A DNA stretch of 15,042 nucleotides, from assembly GCA_002292855.1 (NCBI GenBank), contig DBBY01000031.1, positions 1-15,042 on the forward strand, read 5' to 3'. This stretch comes from Flavobacteriales bacterium UBA972 (lineage in GTDB: Bacteria > Bacteroidota > Bacteroidia > Flavobacteriales > Schleiferiaceae). Below the pieces are notes generated by a model, which searched no databases, was not told where the DNA came from, and was given only the letters and a program-made list of their open reading frames with translations. Each line of letters starts with the position of its first letter. Within the stretch, counting starts at the first letter, position 1. Shown here piece after piece: positions 1-7,407 of this stretch. The position numbers were made by a program, and so were the translations under genes.

Positions 1-2
1 TG

Positions 3-368
3 GTCAAGGATGATATTTCTAAAATTGTGCACATCGAATTGCGCAGCCTGCTCAAGCGAATGGAGCTGCTCGAGTACCATGTGCAGCTTGAGGACAGCGC
101 CGTGAACTTTCTCGCAGACAAGGGATTTGATTCCAAGTTTGGCGTGCGCCCCTTGCAGCGGGCCATTCAGCGGTACATCGAAGATCCCCTAGCTGAGGAG
201 ATCGTAACGGGTAGCTTTCATCCGGGAGATACCGTGGTCTTTAGTGCGGTCGAGGCAGCAGAAAAGCTAAGTCTTGCCATTCAATCGAATGCGGCAAAGG
301 GTTCTGATGCAGCGATTCCTGAAGCCTCTAGTGATGTTAAGGACTCCGATACCGAGGTAGCGAGCTGA
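3..368 (+). CDS. clpC: ClpC/ClpB-type AAA+ unfoldase subunit, C-terminal fragment (5' end outside window)
   Basis: The reading frame is open from the left edge; codon phase starts at base 3. The visible part is the last ~120 residues of a Hsp100/Clp ATPase. It matches the small C-terminal subdomain of the second AAA+ module: a DISKIV-HIEL helix, then FLADKGFD, then the family signature GVRPLQRAIQRYIEDPLAEEI, which contains the sensor-2 arginine (G-x-RPL). After about residue 85 comes an Ala/Ser/Asp-rich acidic tail of the kind common in Bacteroidota ClpC proteins. Known role: a hexameric ATP-driven unfoldase that feeds substrates to ClpP (ClpC) or disaggregates proteins (ClpB). The Walker motifs, and any ClpP-docking loop, lie outside the window, so ClpC versus ClpB cannot be settled; the short tail favours ClpC. 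The internal GTG at 27 is not a start. The stop is 12 nt from the convergent DUF493 stop. Confidence 0.85.
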   Translation, partial: VKDDISKIVHIELRSLLKRMELLEYHVQLEDSAVNFLADKGFDSKFGVRPLQRAIQRYIEDPLAEEIVTGSFHPGDTVVFSAVEAAEKLSLAIQSNAAKGSDAAIPEASSDVKDSDTEVAS

Positions 369-380
369 ATGCAGCCGGGA

Positions 381-647
381 CTAAAGGCTAATTAGGCCTT
401 TGATGTCCTTTGCTTTTTGGTAGCGCTCCACCACGGCATCAGGATTCATCATGAGTTCCCTGGCCGTGAACGATACATAGTTGCCCTTGGTGGATGGACG
501 CAGGGAGAGCTCGGCCACTTCGGGGTCAAACAGGTCCTGAAGCTGTGCAATGGCCTCATTATTGGCGGGGCAAATGAATTTAAACATATAGAGCGCTGGC
601 CAATTGTAGTTTTGCTCGAGAAGTTCTCGAAAATCAGTTTCCTCCAT
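381..647 (-). CDS. DUF493 family small protein (YbeD-like)
   Basis: An 88-residue protein starting at ATG 647 (MEETDFRELLEQ). An upstream GTG at 686 would add 13 residues of hydrophobic, non-family-like sequence and is rejected. The middle (YMFKFICPANNEAIAQLQDLFD) and end (SLRPSTKGNYVSFTARELM, then VVERYQKAKDIKGLISL) follow the pattern of DUF493/YbeD proteins: an ACT-like alpha/beta fold with a Tyr/Phe-rich core strand, a conserved S-KGNY-S segment and an end close to IKGVISL. The biochemical role of the family is not well defined; E. coli YbeD is near the lipoate genes. The start codon overlaps the divergent ATPase start by 2 nt (shared CATG). A weak AAAGGC/GCCTTT hairpin lies at the convergent junction with clpC. 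Confidence 0.8.
   Translation of the reverse strand: MEETDFRELLEQNYNWPALYMFKFICPANNEAIAQLQDLFDPEVAELSLRPSTKGNYVSFTARELMMNPDAVVERYQKAKDIKGLISL
607..614 (+). promoter_or_regulatory. Candidate -7 promoter element for the AAA_28 ATPase gene
   Basis: TAGTTTTG is an exact match to the Bacteroidota -7 consensus TAnnTTTG, 31 nt before the ATG at 646. It lies inside the coding sequence of the divergent DUF493 gene. I see no good TTTG/TTG -33 partner at the usual 17-21 nt spacing, so the evidence is one element only. Confidence 0.35.
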
Positions 648-1197
648 GACCCAAAGTAACAGTATAACCCGCAGAATTGTGCTCACCGGAGCGCCCTCGA
701 CCGGAAAAACCTCAGTAGCAGAGAGGCTTCAGGTTCTTGGGCATGAGGTGAAGCGCGAAATTTCGCGAGACATTATTACGCAAGAGGGTACCAAACTTGG
801 CGGAGTGGATCCGTGGAGAAATCTCTTGGCCTTCTCTGAGGTCATTTGGAAGCTGCGCACCGCGCAGTATGCCGAAGCTGAGGCTGTGGATGGTTCGGTT
901 TTTTACGACCGAAGCCTGCTGGATACCCTGAGCTACATGCAGGCGGGCAGCCAAGAAATACCCTCTTGGATGGATGCAAAGCCCTTCCCCTACTACTATA
1001 AGGTATTCATCTTCCCGCCTTGGGAAGACATCTACCGCACCGACCAGGAACGCTGGGAACCTTTCGAGACCGCGGTAAGGGTGCACGATTCTTTAGTCTC
1101 AACCTACTCGAGCGGCGGGTACGAACTCATTGAGGTGCCGCGCAAACCGGTGGACGAACGGGTTGAATTCATTCTTCATGTCCTGGGCAGAAGCTAG
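646..1197 (+). CDS. AAA_28 family P-loop ATPase/kinase-like protein
   Basis: 183 residues. A Walker A P-loop, GAPSTGKTS, lies at residues 15-23. It is followed by the AAA_28 pattern: LGHEVKREISRDIITQ (residues 32-47), a central LAFSEVIWKLRTAQY helix and VFYDRSLLDTLSYMQ (about 85-99), whose D-R-S/G segment resembles the Walker B/LID part of deoxynucleoside-kinase-like NTPases. The C-terminal EVPRKPVDERVEFIL is also typical. The family is predicted to be a small cytosolic nucleotide-binding kinase or ATPase with no assigned substrate. ATG 646 is the only Met before the P-loop. recQ starts 20 nt before this gene ends, in another frame, so the two are probably translationally coupled. Adjacency to DUF493 is, as I recall, frequent in Flavobacteriales. 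Confidence 0.8.
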   Translation: MTQSNSITRRIVLTGAPSTGKTSVAERLQVLGHEVKREISRDIITQEGTKLGGVDPWRNLLAFSEVIWKLRTAQYAEAEAVDGSVFYDRSLLDTLSYMQAGSQEIPSWMDAKPFPYYYKVFIFPPWEDIYRTDQERWEPFETAVRVHDSLVSTYSSGGYELIEVPRKPVDERVEFILHVLGRS

Positions 1198-3034
1198 TCG
1201 GCTTGAACAGGTTTTGCAGGAGGTTTGGGGCTACCCGGCCTTTCGCCCCCTGCAGCTGCCGATAGCGGAATCGGTCCTATCCCAACGCGATACCGTCGCA
1301 CTTCTGCCAACCGGAGGGGGCAAATCCCTGTGTTTTCAAGTGCCAGGCTTAGTGCTCGGAGGCACGACCGTAGTGATTTCGCCCCTGATCTCGCTGATGA
1401 GCGATCAAGTGGCGCAGCTCAAGCAGCGTGGAATCGCCGCTCGCTCGCTTGCGGGCGACCTCAGCGCGGCAGATTGGATGGATCTGCAGCGAAGACCACC
1501 CCAGTTTGCCTACGTTTCTCCGGAACGGGCTCAATCGCGGAACTTTTTGGCCATTCTGGAGCATTGGGACGTGCGCCTGCTCGCCATTGACGAGGCCCAC
1601 TGCGTCAGCCAGTGGGGCCATGACTTTAGGCCGCAGTACCGCGAACTCTTCGCACTCCGGGAGTTTTTGAAGGATGTGCCCTGCATTGCACTCACTGCAT
1701 CGGCCACCCCGGAAGTGCTCAAAGACCTGGTCAAGCTTCTGGGGTTGCGCGATCCCAGTATTTTTCAAGCATCCTTTGCACGCCCTAACTTGATTTGGAC
1801 GGTTCGCGAAGTAGCCGATGTGGCGCAGGCCTGTATTTCTTCGATCCGACCCAATGACGGCCGGCAAATTGTGTACGTGAGAAGCCGTGACGGCGCAGTC
1901 CGTTGGGCGGAGGAGCTAAATCGCAATGGAATACCGGCGGCAGCCTACCACGCTGGGGTTGCGCCCGAAGAGCGCGCGCGCTTGCAGGATTCCTGGTCTG
2001 CCGGAGGCATTAGAACCATGGTTGCGACCACGGCTTTTGGTATGGGAATCGATCAGGCCAATGTGCGGCAAGTGATTCACGTGGAGTTGCCCGAGAGTCC
2101 GGAGTCCCTGTACCAAGAAATCGGACGGGGCGGTCGGGACGGTGAGGATGCACAGGCCCTAATTCTGCTCAATGCCAAGACTCTAGTCCAGTTTAGGCGC
2201 AAAATGGAGCGCACTATGCCCACCTATGAGCAATGGCTTGCGCAGTACCACGAGCTGGCCAGCCGGTCTCAAATAGCCGTGGGAGACGGGGTTGGAGTCC
2301 GAATTAACCCGCAAACTCCGGCCGAAGAGCGCATTCTCGCAATAATGGTGCGCAAAGGCCTGGCCGAGCTTCTTGAAGGCACCAAGACCAGCGCAAAGAT
2401 TCAGCTTCGATCGGGCGGAGAGGAATTGGTGGATATGGCCGAGGCTAACCCCAAGTATTCTGAGCTGCTTTATGCTTTAGCGCGTCGGTTTCCGGGAATC
2501 GTAACCCAGTCCGAGCGCGTGGAACTCATTGCTCTTGCCTCGATGGGCGGATGGACGCTGGCGCAGGTGCGCAAACTATTGAACGAAGCCGCAGTAAGTA
2601 ACCTCTTGCATTTTGAGGCTCCGGGGTCGGCCACTGCCTACCGATGGATGCATCCTCGGTATCCGCCCCCGACAAGCCCCATTCTCAGGTCAGACTGGGA
2701 AGTTGACCGCAACCGCATTCTTCATCGCGCACGAGCGGTGGCGGCAATGCTCGACCCCAATGCGTCGACCTGCCGGTTTGGCCAGCTGCTGGAGTATTTC
2801 GGAGAATCACCCTCTGACTGCGGACGCTGCGACGTGTGCGAGTCCAAGAACAGTCCGTCGGATGCGGCGGAGAATCTGATAATTATGCTGCGCGAGTCGC
2901 CCGGTCAAAGGATTTCGGTGACCAGAGCTTTTGAAAATTTAGGGATTCCAAGGCCAAGCTACATCGCGCTTTTGGGTCGGGGCGCGACCCTTGGCTGGTG
3001 GTCCATTGATGCCGACGGCTGGATACAGGCTTAA
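1178..3034 (+). CDS. recQ: ATP-dependent DNA helicase RecQ, short Bacteroidota form
   Basis: 618 residues from ATG 1178 (MSWAEASRLEQVLQEVWGYP). An upstream in-frame ATG at 1130 lies deep in the previous gene and adds non-family sequence. Visible motifs: motif 0 (FRPLQ, residues 22-26), Walker A PTGGGKS (44-50), DEAH box (138-141) with the RecQ aromatic-rich loop CVSQWGHDFR, motif III ALTASATP (171-178), motif V ATTAFGMGID and motif VI QEIGRGGRDG. Four zinc-ligand cysteines lie at 532, 548, 551 and 554 (C-x15-C-x2-C-x2-C), close to the C-terminus. A linker and winged-helix-like segment lies between the helicase core and the zinc cluster. In E. coli RecQ the zinc module follows the helicase directly, and an HRDC domain follows; no HRDC is seen here. 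Role: 3'-5' DNA unwinding in recombination repair. fmt follows after 16 nt. Confidence 0.93.
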   Translation: MSWAEASRLEQVLQEVWGYPAFRPLQLPIAESVLSQRDTVALLPTGGGKSLCFQVPGLVLGGTTVVISPLISLMSDQVAQLKQRGIAARSLAGDLSAADWMDLQRRPPQFAYVSPERAQSRNFLAILEHWDVRLLAIDEAHCVSQWGHDFRPQYRELFALREFLKDVPCIALTASATPEVLKDLVKLLGLRDPSIFQASFARPNLIWTVREVADVAQACISSIRPNDGRQIVYVRSRDGAVRWAEELNRNGIPAAAYHAGVAPEERARLQDSWSAGGIRTMVATTAFGMGIDQANVRQVIHVELPESPESLYQEIGRGGRDGEDAQALILLNAKTLVQFRRKMERTMPTYEQWLAQYHELASRSQIAVGDGVGVRINPQTPAEERILAIMVRKGLAELLEGTKTSAKIQLRSGGEELVDMAEANPKYSELLYALARRFPGIVTQSERVELIALASMGGWTLAQVRKLLNEAAVSNLLHFEAPGSATAYRWMHPRYPPPTSPILRSDWEVDRNRILHRARAVAAMLDPNASTCRFGQLLEYFGESPSDCGRCDVCESKNSPSDAAENLIIMLRESPGQRISVTRAFENLGIPRPSYIALLGRGATLGWWSIDADGWIQA

Positions 3035-3050
3035 TGGCGACCTTTGAAGC

Positions 3051-4013
3051 ATGATTCGAATTGTGTTTTTTGGAACTCCGGACTTCGCCGTGACCTGCTT
3101 ACTTGGGCTCTTGGCTGCCGAAGGCATTGAGGTAGCTGCCGTGGTAAGCGCTCCCGATAGGCCTGGCAGGCGGGGCCTTCAGCTTCAAGCCAGTCCCGTG
3201 GCTGCCCTGGCCCGTGATCGCGGACTTCTTCTTTTGCAGCCCGAGCGTCTCCGGGACGAAGACTTTATTGCCACACTTCAATCCTTAAATGCCGACCTCT
3301 TTGCCGTGGTAGCGTTCCGCATGCTCCCAGAGGTTGTTTGGAGCATGCCGCGATACGGTTCACTGAATATTCACGGATCCCTCCTGCCCGACCTACGGGG
3401 AGCTGCCCCAATTCAGTGGAGTATTGCCCTGGGCGACCGCCTCACGGGGCTCACGGCATTCTCTCTAAACGATGCAATTGACGAAGGGCCCATTATCGCC
3501 CAGACCGAGGTAGCGATCGGCCCAAACGAGACTTTTAGCTCGCTGTATGACCGGATGGCTGCCCTAGGAAGCCAGCTTGCCCTGTCGGTTCTGCACGAAA
3601 TAGACTCCAAAGTGCATCCAAGAATCGATCAGAATAGGGAGACCATGCATCGTTCTGCGCCAAAGCTTGGGCCAGAATTCGCCAAATTGGAGTCCTTAGG
3701 GACGGCAAAAATGGTTCACAACCGCATAAGAGCCTGTGATTCAGCCCCGGGAGCAAGTTTACCGAGCCCATTGAATCCCCCAGAACGCTTTAAGCTGTTC
3801 TCCAGTTATTGGCATTCGGTAGGCCCGATGAGTAGTTCAGTAGACATTCATTATATTATTGATAATGAAGGAATTAAGATAATCGACGCGGAGGGTTATG
3901 CCGATATTCTTGAAGTCCAGTGGCCCGGTAAGCGCCGAATGCAGACCTCCGAATTCCTTCGCGGATCCCTTTTGCGGGGATCCTTCACACTAAATGGTCA
4001 AAAATTTGATTGA
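3051..4013 (+). CDS. fmt: Methionyl-tRNA formyltransferase
   Basis: 320 residues, near the usual 310-320. The enzyme transfers a formyl group from 10-formyl-THF to Met-tRNAfMet in the cytosol before initiation. The N-terminal Rossmann-like formyltransferase domain opens with RIVFFGTPDFAV (3-14) and carries the catalytic set N106, H108 and D144 in SLNIHGSLLP, RGAAPI and IDEGPII, in the same register as E. coli Fmt. The SLLPDLRGAAP segment is the 10-formyl-THF binding signature. The C-terminal OB-like tRNA-binding domain (from about residue 205) is diverged but present (PKLGPEFAKL, then VHNRIRACDSAPGA). The gene follows recQ by 16 nt and probably shares its transcript; an HU gene follows with its own leader. 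Confidence 0.95.
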   Translation: MIRIVFFGTPDFAVTCLLGLLAAEGIEVAAVVSAPDRPGRRGLQLQASPVAALARDRGLLLLQPERLRDEDFIATLQSLNADLFAVVAFRMLPEVVWSMPRYGSLNIHGSLLPDLRGAAPIQWSIALGDRLTGLTAFSLNDAIDEGPIIAQTEVAIGPNETFSSLYDRMAALGSQLALSVLHEIDSKVHPRIDQNRETMHRSAPKLGPEFAKLESLGTAKMVHNRIRACDSAPGASLPSPLNPPERFKLFSSYWHSVGPMSSSVDIHYIIDNEGIKIIDAEGYADILEVQWPGKRRMQTSEFLRGSLLRGSFTLNGQKFD

Positions 4014-4039
4014 AACCGCGTATGTATTGAGTTTCCGAC

Positions 4040-4047
4040 TATATTTG
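4040..4047 (+). promoter_or_regulatory. Candidate -7 promoter element for the HU gene
   Basis: TATATTTG matches TAnnTTTG exactly in an AT-rich 72-nt gap, 39 nt before the HU ATG. There is no clear TTTG at the ideal -33 distance. The gap is much more AT-rich than the flanking genes, as expected for a strong promoter of an abundant protein. Confidence 0.45.
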
Positions 4048-4085
4048 AAAAGACTTAAACGTTTAACAATTAAAAATCAACAAGC

Positions 4086-4355
4086 ATGAATAAGGCAGAA
4101 CTCATCGACGCAATCGCTGCAGACGCAGGAATTTCTAAGGCTCAAGCAAAATCAGCATTGGATTCAGTAACAAACAATGTTGGAAGTGCATTAGCTAAAG
4201 GTGGCAAGGTGTCACTGGTAGGCTTCGGTACCTTTAGCGTTTCCGCTCGTGGAGCCCGCGAAGGCCGTAACCCACAAACCGGTGCGACCATCAAGATTGC
4301 GGCGAAGAAGGTTGCAAAGTTCAAGGCAGGCGCTGAGCTAGCTGGCAAACTGTAG
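4086..4355 (+). CDS. hup: HU family DNA-binding protein
   Basis: 89 residues, the usual HU length (~90). It opens MNKAELIDAIAADAGISKAQAK (dimerization helices). The beta-arm contains VSLVGFGTFSVSARGAREGRNPQTG, with the HU/IHF signature GFGTF and the arm-tip R-x-GRNP-TG motif that inserts into the DNA minor groove (P at the intercalation site). The C-terminal strand/helix KKVAKFKAGAEL is standard. Role: homodimeric nucleoid-associated protein that bends and compacts DNA. It has its own AT-rich leader with a -7 element and a strong terminator directly after it, so it is probably monocistronic and highly expressed. Confidence 0.96.
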   Translation: MNKAELIDAIAADAGISKAQAKSALDSVTNNVGSALAKGGKVSLVGFGTFSVSARGAREGRNPQTGATIKIAAKKVAKFKAGAELAGKL

Positions 4356-4375
4356 TAGCACAATCACCTAAACGC

Positions 4376-4402
4376 AAAGGCCGCCTTCGGGCGGCTTTTT
4401 TT
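4376..4402 (+). terminator. Intrinsic terminator of the HU gene
   Basis: Stem GCCGCC (4380-4385), tetraloop TTCG, stem GGCGGC (4390-4395), followed by seven T residues, starting 24 nt after the HU stop. The three A residues at 4376-4378 make it weakly bidirectional, so it may also serve the convergent dehydrogenase gene. Confidence 0.93.
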
Positions 4403-4419
4403 ATGCCCCCATTTTTAGG

Positions 4420-5430
4420 CTAGCGTGCAAGGGAATAAATGGACTCGATAATCTCGACCACCTTTAATCCTTCGAGGGCATTGGTCGTGATTGGGCTGGT
4501 GCCTTCGAGAACGTCGCGCACGTTTTGGTACACAAACATGTGGTTTGCTGCCGAACCCTTGTAGGGTCCGTAGTCGTTGGGCGGATTGCTCGCGGCAAGT
4601 TCCGGCATTTGATAGCCTTCAATGTGGCAGTGCACTACCTCGTTCATGTATTGTCCCGCAACCTTGATGCTTCCCTTCGACCCTATTACGGTCATGGAGC
4701 TCTCTAAATTGGCATCCCATACGCTGGTGCTATAGTTGAGCGAGCCCAATGCCGCTCCGTGCTGCGGAAGGGCAAAATGAACCAGTCCGCTGTCTTCAAA
4801 TGCGATGCTCTTGCTGTGGTTGTAGTTGCGCAACAATGCAGACAGGGGCTTGACCTCACCAAAAACCCAATACAGAATATCAATAAAATGGCTGAATTGG
4901 GTAAAAAGGGTTCCGCCGTCCAAATCCTTGCTGCCGTGCCATCCCCCACTTCGGTAGTACCGGTCGTCCCGGTTCCAGAAGCAATCGATGTGTACCTGAA
5001 AAATTTCGCCCAAACTGCCGCTTTGCACTACGGACTTTAGCCATTCCGAGGGCGGAGAATAACGATTCTGCATCACTCCAAACACATAAAGACCTTTTTG
5101 CAGGGCAAGGTGAAGTACGCGCTCTGCATCAGACTTCGTCAGGGCCATGGGCTTCTCGATGATAACGTGGGCTCCAGCGTTAAGGCCAGCAATGGCCTGC
5201 TCTGCATGAAGTCCATTGGGGCTGGCAATGGCTAGCACGTCAACCTGGTGTGCGGCAAGCAGTTCGTCAAGGGATTGGTAGTGCGGGTGATCCCCAGCCA
5301 AACCGAGTTCAGACGCCGTCTTCAGGTCGCAGGTGGCAACGAGCTCGGATCCCTCAAGATTGCGAATCATTTCAATATGGCGCTGGCCTATGCGCCCGCA
5401 GCCCACTAGGGCAAAAGTTGATTGCTTCAT
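4420..5430 (-). CDS. Gfo/Idh/MocA family NAD(P)-dependent dehydrogenase, WlbA/WbpB-like
   Basis: 336 residues. The N-terminal Rossmann domain has the dinucleotide loop VGCGRIGQRH (9-18), D35 in ATCDL as a probable NAD ribose ligand, and the family EKP motif (92-94, Lys93). The C-terminal domain has DGGTLFTQFSHFIDILYWVFG with the conserved active-site His181. The segment CFWNRDDRYYRSGGWHGS resembles the CFW-R-YY-WRG pattern of WlbA/WbpB, the UDP-GlcNAc(A) 3-dehydrogenases of surface polysaccharide biosynthesis, so a nucleotide-sugar substrate is the best guess. WlbA-type products are normally aminated by a PLP enzyme; the gene just upstream is pdxH, but no aminotransferase of that family is adjacent. 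The start overlaps the pdxH stop by 4 nt (ATGA), which indicates an operon. The exact substrate is inference. Confidence 0.85.
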   Translation of the reverse strand: MKQSTFALVGCGRIGQRHIEMIRNLEGSELVATCDLKTASELGLAGDHPHYQSLDELLAAHQVDVLAIASPNGLHAEQAIAGLNAGAHVIIEKPMALTKSDAERVLHLALQKGLYVFGVMQNRYSPPSEWLKSVVQSGSLGEIFQVHIDCFWNRDDRYYRSGGWHGSKDLDGGTLFTQFSHFIDILYWVFGEVKPLSALLRNYNHSKSIAFEDSGLVHFALPQHGAALGSLNYSTSVWDANLESSMTVIGSKGSIKVAGQYMNEVVHCHIEGYQMPELAASNPPNDYGPYKGSAANHMFVYQNVRDVLEGTSPITTNALEGLKVVEIIESIYSLAR

Positions 5431-6062
5431 GGTTGTAGTCGTTCAGTGGTCCATTCGCCCGAAGGATTGCGGTTGAACCGTATGCGGTCGTGCAGCCGGC
5501 TCTCGCGGCCTTGCCAAAATTCAATGCGTTCCACATTCAGGGCAAACCCACCCCAATCGGGAGGACAGGGAACCTGAGTAGGATAGGCCTCTTGGGTTAG
5601 CCGGAGTTGCTCCTCCATGGCTGCCCGGTTTGCTACGGGCTCCGACTGCTGAGACGCTGCTGCTCCCCATTGGCTTTTAATGGGTCTGCTTGCGAAATAG
5701 CGTTCGCTCTCTTCGCGCGGAATTCGCACAACCGTACCCAGTATGCGCACCTGCCGCTCGAGATTGGACCAAAAAAACAAGGCATGTGCCCTTGGATTGG
5801 TACTTAAATCACGACCCTTCTTTGAGTGGTAGTTGGTAAAAAAAACCAATTGTTCGTCTCGAACCTCTTTGAGGAGTACGATCCTCGAGTCGGGATCACC
5901 ATTGCTCGAAACGGTACTGATTGCAAAGGCCGTGGAGTCTTCGGCTCCAGTTGCTCGGTATTCCTCAAGCCACAAGCCAAACTGAACCATGGGATTCTCA
6001 TAGAGCCCCTGGTCGTCGAGGCTTTTTTTGCGGTATTCTTTGCGGTCGTCGTGCAGGGCCAT
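5427..6062 (-). CDS. pdxH: Pyridoxine/pyridoxamine 5'-phosphate oxidase
   Basis: 211 residues, the typical length. FMN-dependent oxidase that converts PNP or PMP to PLP in the cytosol. Visible family motifs: N-terminal REYR-like DRKEYRKKSL, FMN-binding SRIVLLKE (59-66) and FFTNYHSKKGRDL (74-86), FFWSNLERQVR (96-106), RPIKSQWGA (126-134), and the C-terminal signature EFWQGRESRLHDR with the catalytic-site R-x-H. Start at ATG 6062: there are no plausible upstream codons, and the sequence begins as in other Bacteroidota PdxH. It is divergent from the YqgE gene with only 21 nt between start codons, and it overlaps the downstream dehydrogenase by 4 nt. Confidence 0.95.
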   Translation of the reverse strand: MALHDDRKEYRKKSLDDQGLYENPMVQFGLWLEEYRATGAEDSTAFAISTVSSNGDPDSRIVLLKEVRDEQLVFFTNYHSKKGRDLSTNPRAHALFFWSNLERQVRILGTVVRIPREESERYFASRPIKSQWGAAASQQSEPVANRAAMEEQLRLTQEAYPTQVPCPPDWGGFALNVERIEFWQGRESRLHDRIRFNRNPSGEWTTERLQP

Positions 6063-6067
6063 ATTTG
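6039..6067 (+). promoter_or_regulatory. Candidate promoter for the YqgE/AlgH gene inside the pdxH 5' end
   Basis: TTTG (6039-6042), a 17-nt spacer, then CATATTTG (6060-6067), which matches 7 of 8 positions of TAnnTTTG. This gives the Bacteroidota -33/-7 layout about 16 nt before the ATG at 6084, so the 5' UTR would be very short. Most of it is also pdxH coding sequence. Confidence 0.4.
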
Positions 6068-6083
6068 CGCTAAATTAGGAAGC

Positions 6084-6626
6084 ATGCGGGGGAATCCAGG
6101 CTATTTTTTAATGGCGCATCCACTAATGGAGGATGAGCATTTCACGCGCTCGGTCCTTTTGTTGACCAAGTGGGATGCTGAACAAGCTGAAGGGCTTATT
6201 ATCAATAGAATAAGTCAATACACCCTGGACCAAGCATTGAAGGGAACCTGGCCCGACTGGCCCCTGTATTTAGGGGGACCTGTTGCTACCGATACCCTCT
6301 ACTACCTTCACCGCAGGCCCGACTTGATTCCCAATGCCGACCAAGTTGGACCTGATTTGTTTTTTGGCGGAGATTTTGAAGCGGTGCGGTCCGCGGTAGA
6401 AAGGGGTCTAATCAACTCCTCTGAAATTAGGTTTATGGCCGGTTATGCCGGGTGGGCTCCCCAGCAACTGGAGGCAGAACTCGAGCAGGAAAGTTGGATT
6501 GTGCGAGAGCCTTCGGCGCTTTCAACCTGGTGGAACCGCGAAGACCTCTACCGATCCTGGGCTTCAGAATGGCCCGACCGCCACAAGCTTTGGCTGAATT
6601 CGCCCGAAGAGCCTCACTGGAATTGA
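6084..6626 (+). CDS. YqgE/AlgH family protein
   Basis: 180 residues from ATG 6084 (MRGNPGYFLMAHPLMEDEHFTRSVLLLTKW). The open frame extends 86 codons further upstream, but that part is antisense to pdxH and not family-like. Family signatures: G-FL-A-P-M-D--F-RSV-LL at the N-terminus, EGLIINR (residues 36-42), PLYLGGPVATDTLYYLHRRPD (about 61-81), FFGGDFEAV, and FMAGYAGWAPQQLEAELEQESW. These are the conserved features of the DUF179/YqgE fold. Function is not established; early links to alginate regulation (AlgH) are indirect. It is divergent from pdxH, and its last 13 nt overlap the end of the convergent aminotransferase gene. Confidence 0.92.
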   Translation: MRGNPGYFLMAHPLMEDEHFTRSVLLLTKWDAEQAEGLIINRISQYTLDQALKGTWPDWPLYLGGPVATDTLYYLHRRPDLIPNADQVGPDLFFGGDFEAVRSAVERGLINSSEIRFMAGYAGWAPQQLEAELEQESWIVREPSALSTWWNREDLYRSWASEWPDRHKLWLNSPEEPHWN

Positions 6627-7405
6627 GCCGTTTCGGCTCGGTCTTGCACCAAGGCCTGCATTAACTCTGCCTTTGCGCAACCAAATTCAGTCTTGCGAAA
6701 CTGGCGCACCGCCGACACGCCCTGCAGGGCATTGGTCAACCACAGTTCGTCGGACTGCTGAAGGGCAAAGGGACTGAATGCCTCCTCGCGCACCCTGAGG
6801 CCTAGCCGCGACGAAAGCCCGATAACCACCTCTCGCATCACGCCCTTCAAGGCACCAGAACTCAAGGGTGGAGTGATCAAGGTGTCGCCCTGAAGGAGCA
6901 TCACATTGGATTTTCCGGCTTCAATTACCTGATTCTCGGGGTTGAGAAGAAGCACGTCGTCAACCCCCTGTTCGCGAGAAAAGCCCGCCGCCAGTACATA
7001 AAGAACGGCGCTTGTGGTTTTTAGGTTGGAGAGCAAGCCCGAGTTTTTGCGGTGTTCTTGAAAAAGCCCTAGCAGCGGTCGGTTTACCGGCATGGGGTAG
7101 CCAATACCGTCCAAGGCCGACGCCTCTACCGCCCAATCAACTCCTGATTCGGGGTCTGGTGCGTAGCCTAGTCCACCTTTTCTCCACACCGTGAGCCGTA
7201 GACGATGGTCCACCCTTTGGTCGAGTTTGTGCAGCTCCAAGGCTTGGAGCCAGCCTTCAGGACTCCAGCTGCTTGGAATGGGCATGCGCAAAATACGCAT
7301 ACCCGACATAAGCCTAAAATAGTGTTCTTCGGGGTGAAGAATGCGACCACGGTGAATCCTCATGGTCTCAAAAAGACCGTCTCCGTAGGCCTGAGCCCTG
7401 TTCAT
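6614..7405 (-). CDS. Class IV PLP-dependent aminotransferase / aminodeoxychorismate lyase-like
   Basis: 263 residues from ATG 7405 (MNRAQAYGDGLFETMR). Fold-type IV PLP enzyme of the branched-chain aminotransferase / 4-amino-4-deoxychorismate lyase (PabC) group. Visible motifs: YGDGLFET (7-14), LR-T-WR (69-75), the PLP Schiff-base lysine K129 in LSNLKTTSAVLY, E162 in VIEAGKSNVM, and the phosphate-binding TPPLSSGALKGVMRE (178-192). Substrate cannot be read from sequence; PabC-like (folate) or BCAT-like are the options, and the short length favours PabC-like. The open frame continues upstream into sucD without family-like sequence. The start lies 2 nt after the sucD stop, so the two are likely co-transcribed. 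The short N-terminus lacks the first strand usual in the family, so a non-ATG start a few codons earlier is possible. Confidence 0.82.
   Translation of the reverse strand: MNRAQAYGDGLFETMRIHRGRILHPEEHYFRLMSGMRILRMPIPSSWSPEGWLQALELHKLDQRVDHRLRLTVWRKGGLGYAPDPESGVDWAVEASALDGIGYPMPVNRPLLGLFQEHRKNSGLLSNLKTTSAVLYVLAAGFSREQGVDDVLLLNPENQVIEAGKSNVMLLQGDTLITPPLSSGALKGVMREVVIGLSSRLGLRVREEAFSPFALQQSDELWLTNALQGVSAVRQFRKTEFGCAKAELMQALVQDRAETAQFQ
6625..6639. terminator. Stem-loop at the convergent yqgE/aminotransferase junction
   Basis: Perfect GAGCCG (6625-6630), TTT loop, CGGCTC (6634-6639). It begins within the TGA of the YqgE gene and lies in the last codons of the convergent aminotransferase. There is no T-tract, so terminator activity is uncertain. 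Confidence 0.35.
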
Positions 7406-7407
7406 AA

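Noticed and set aside
1349..1867. A 172-codon minus strand frame inside recQ
   Set aside because: Shadow of the GC-rich recQ coding sequence, without recognisable motifs.
5826..6083. An 86-residue N-terminal extension of the YqgE protein
   Set aside because: It is antisense to pdxH, and YqgE family members begin at the G-FL-A-P motif just after the ATG at 6084.
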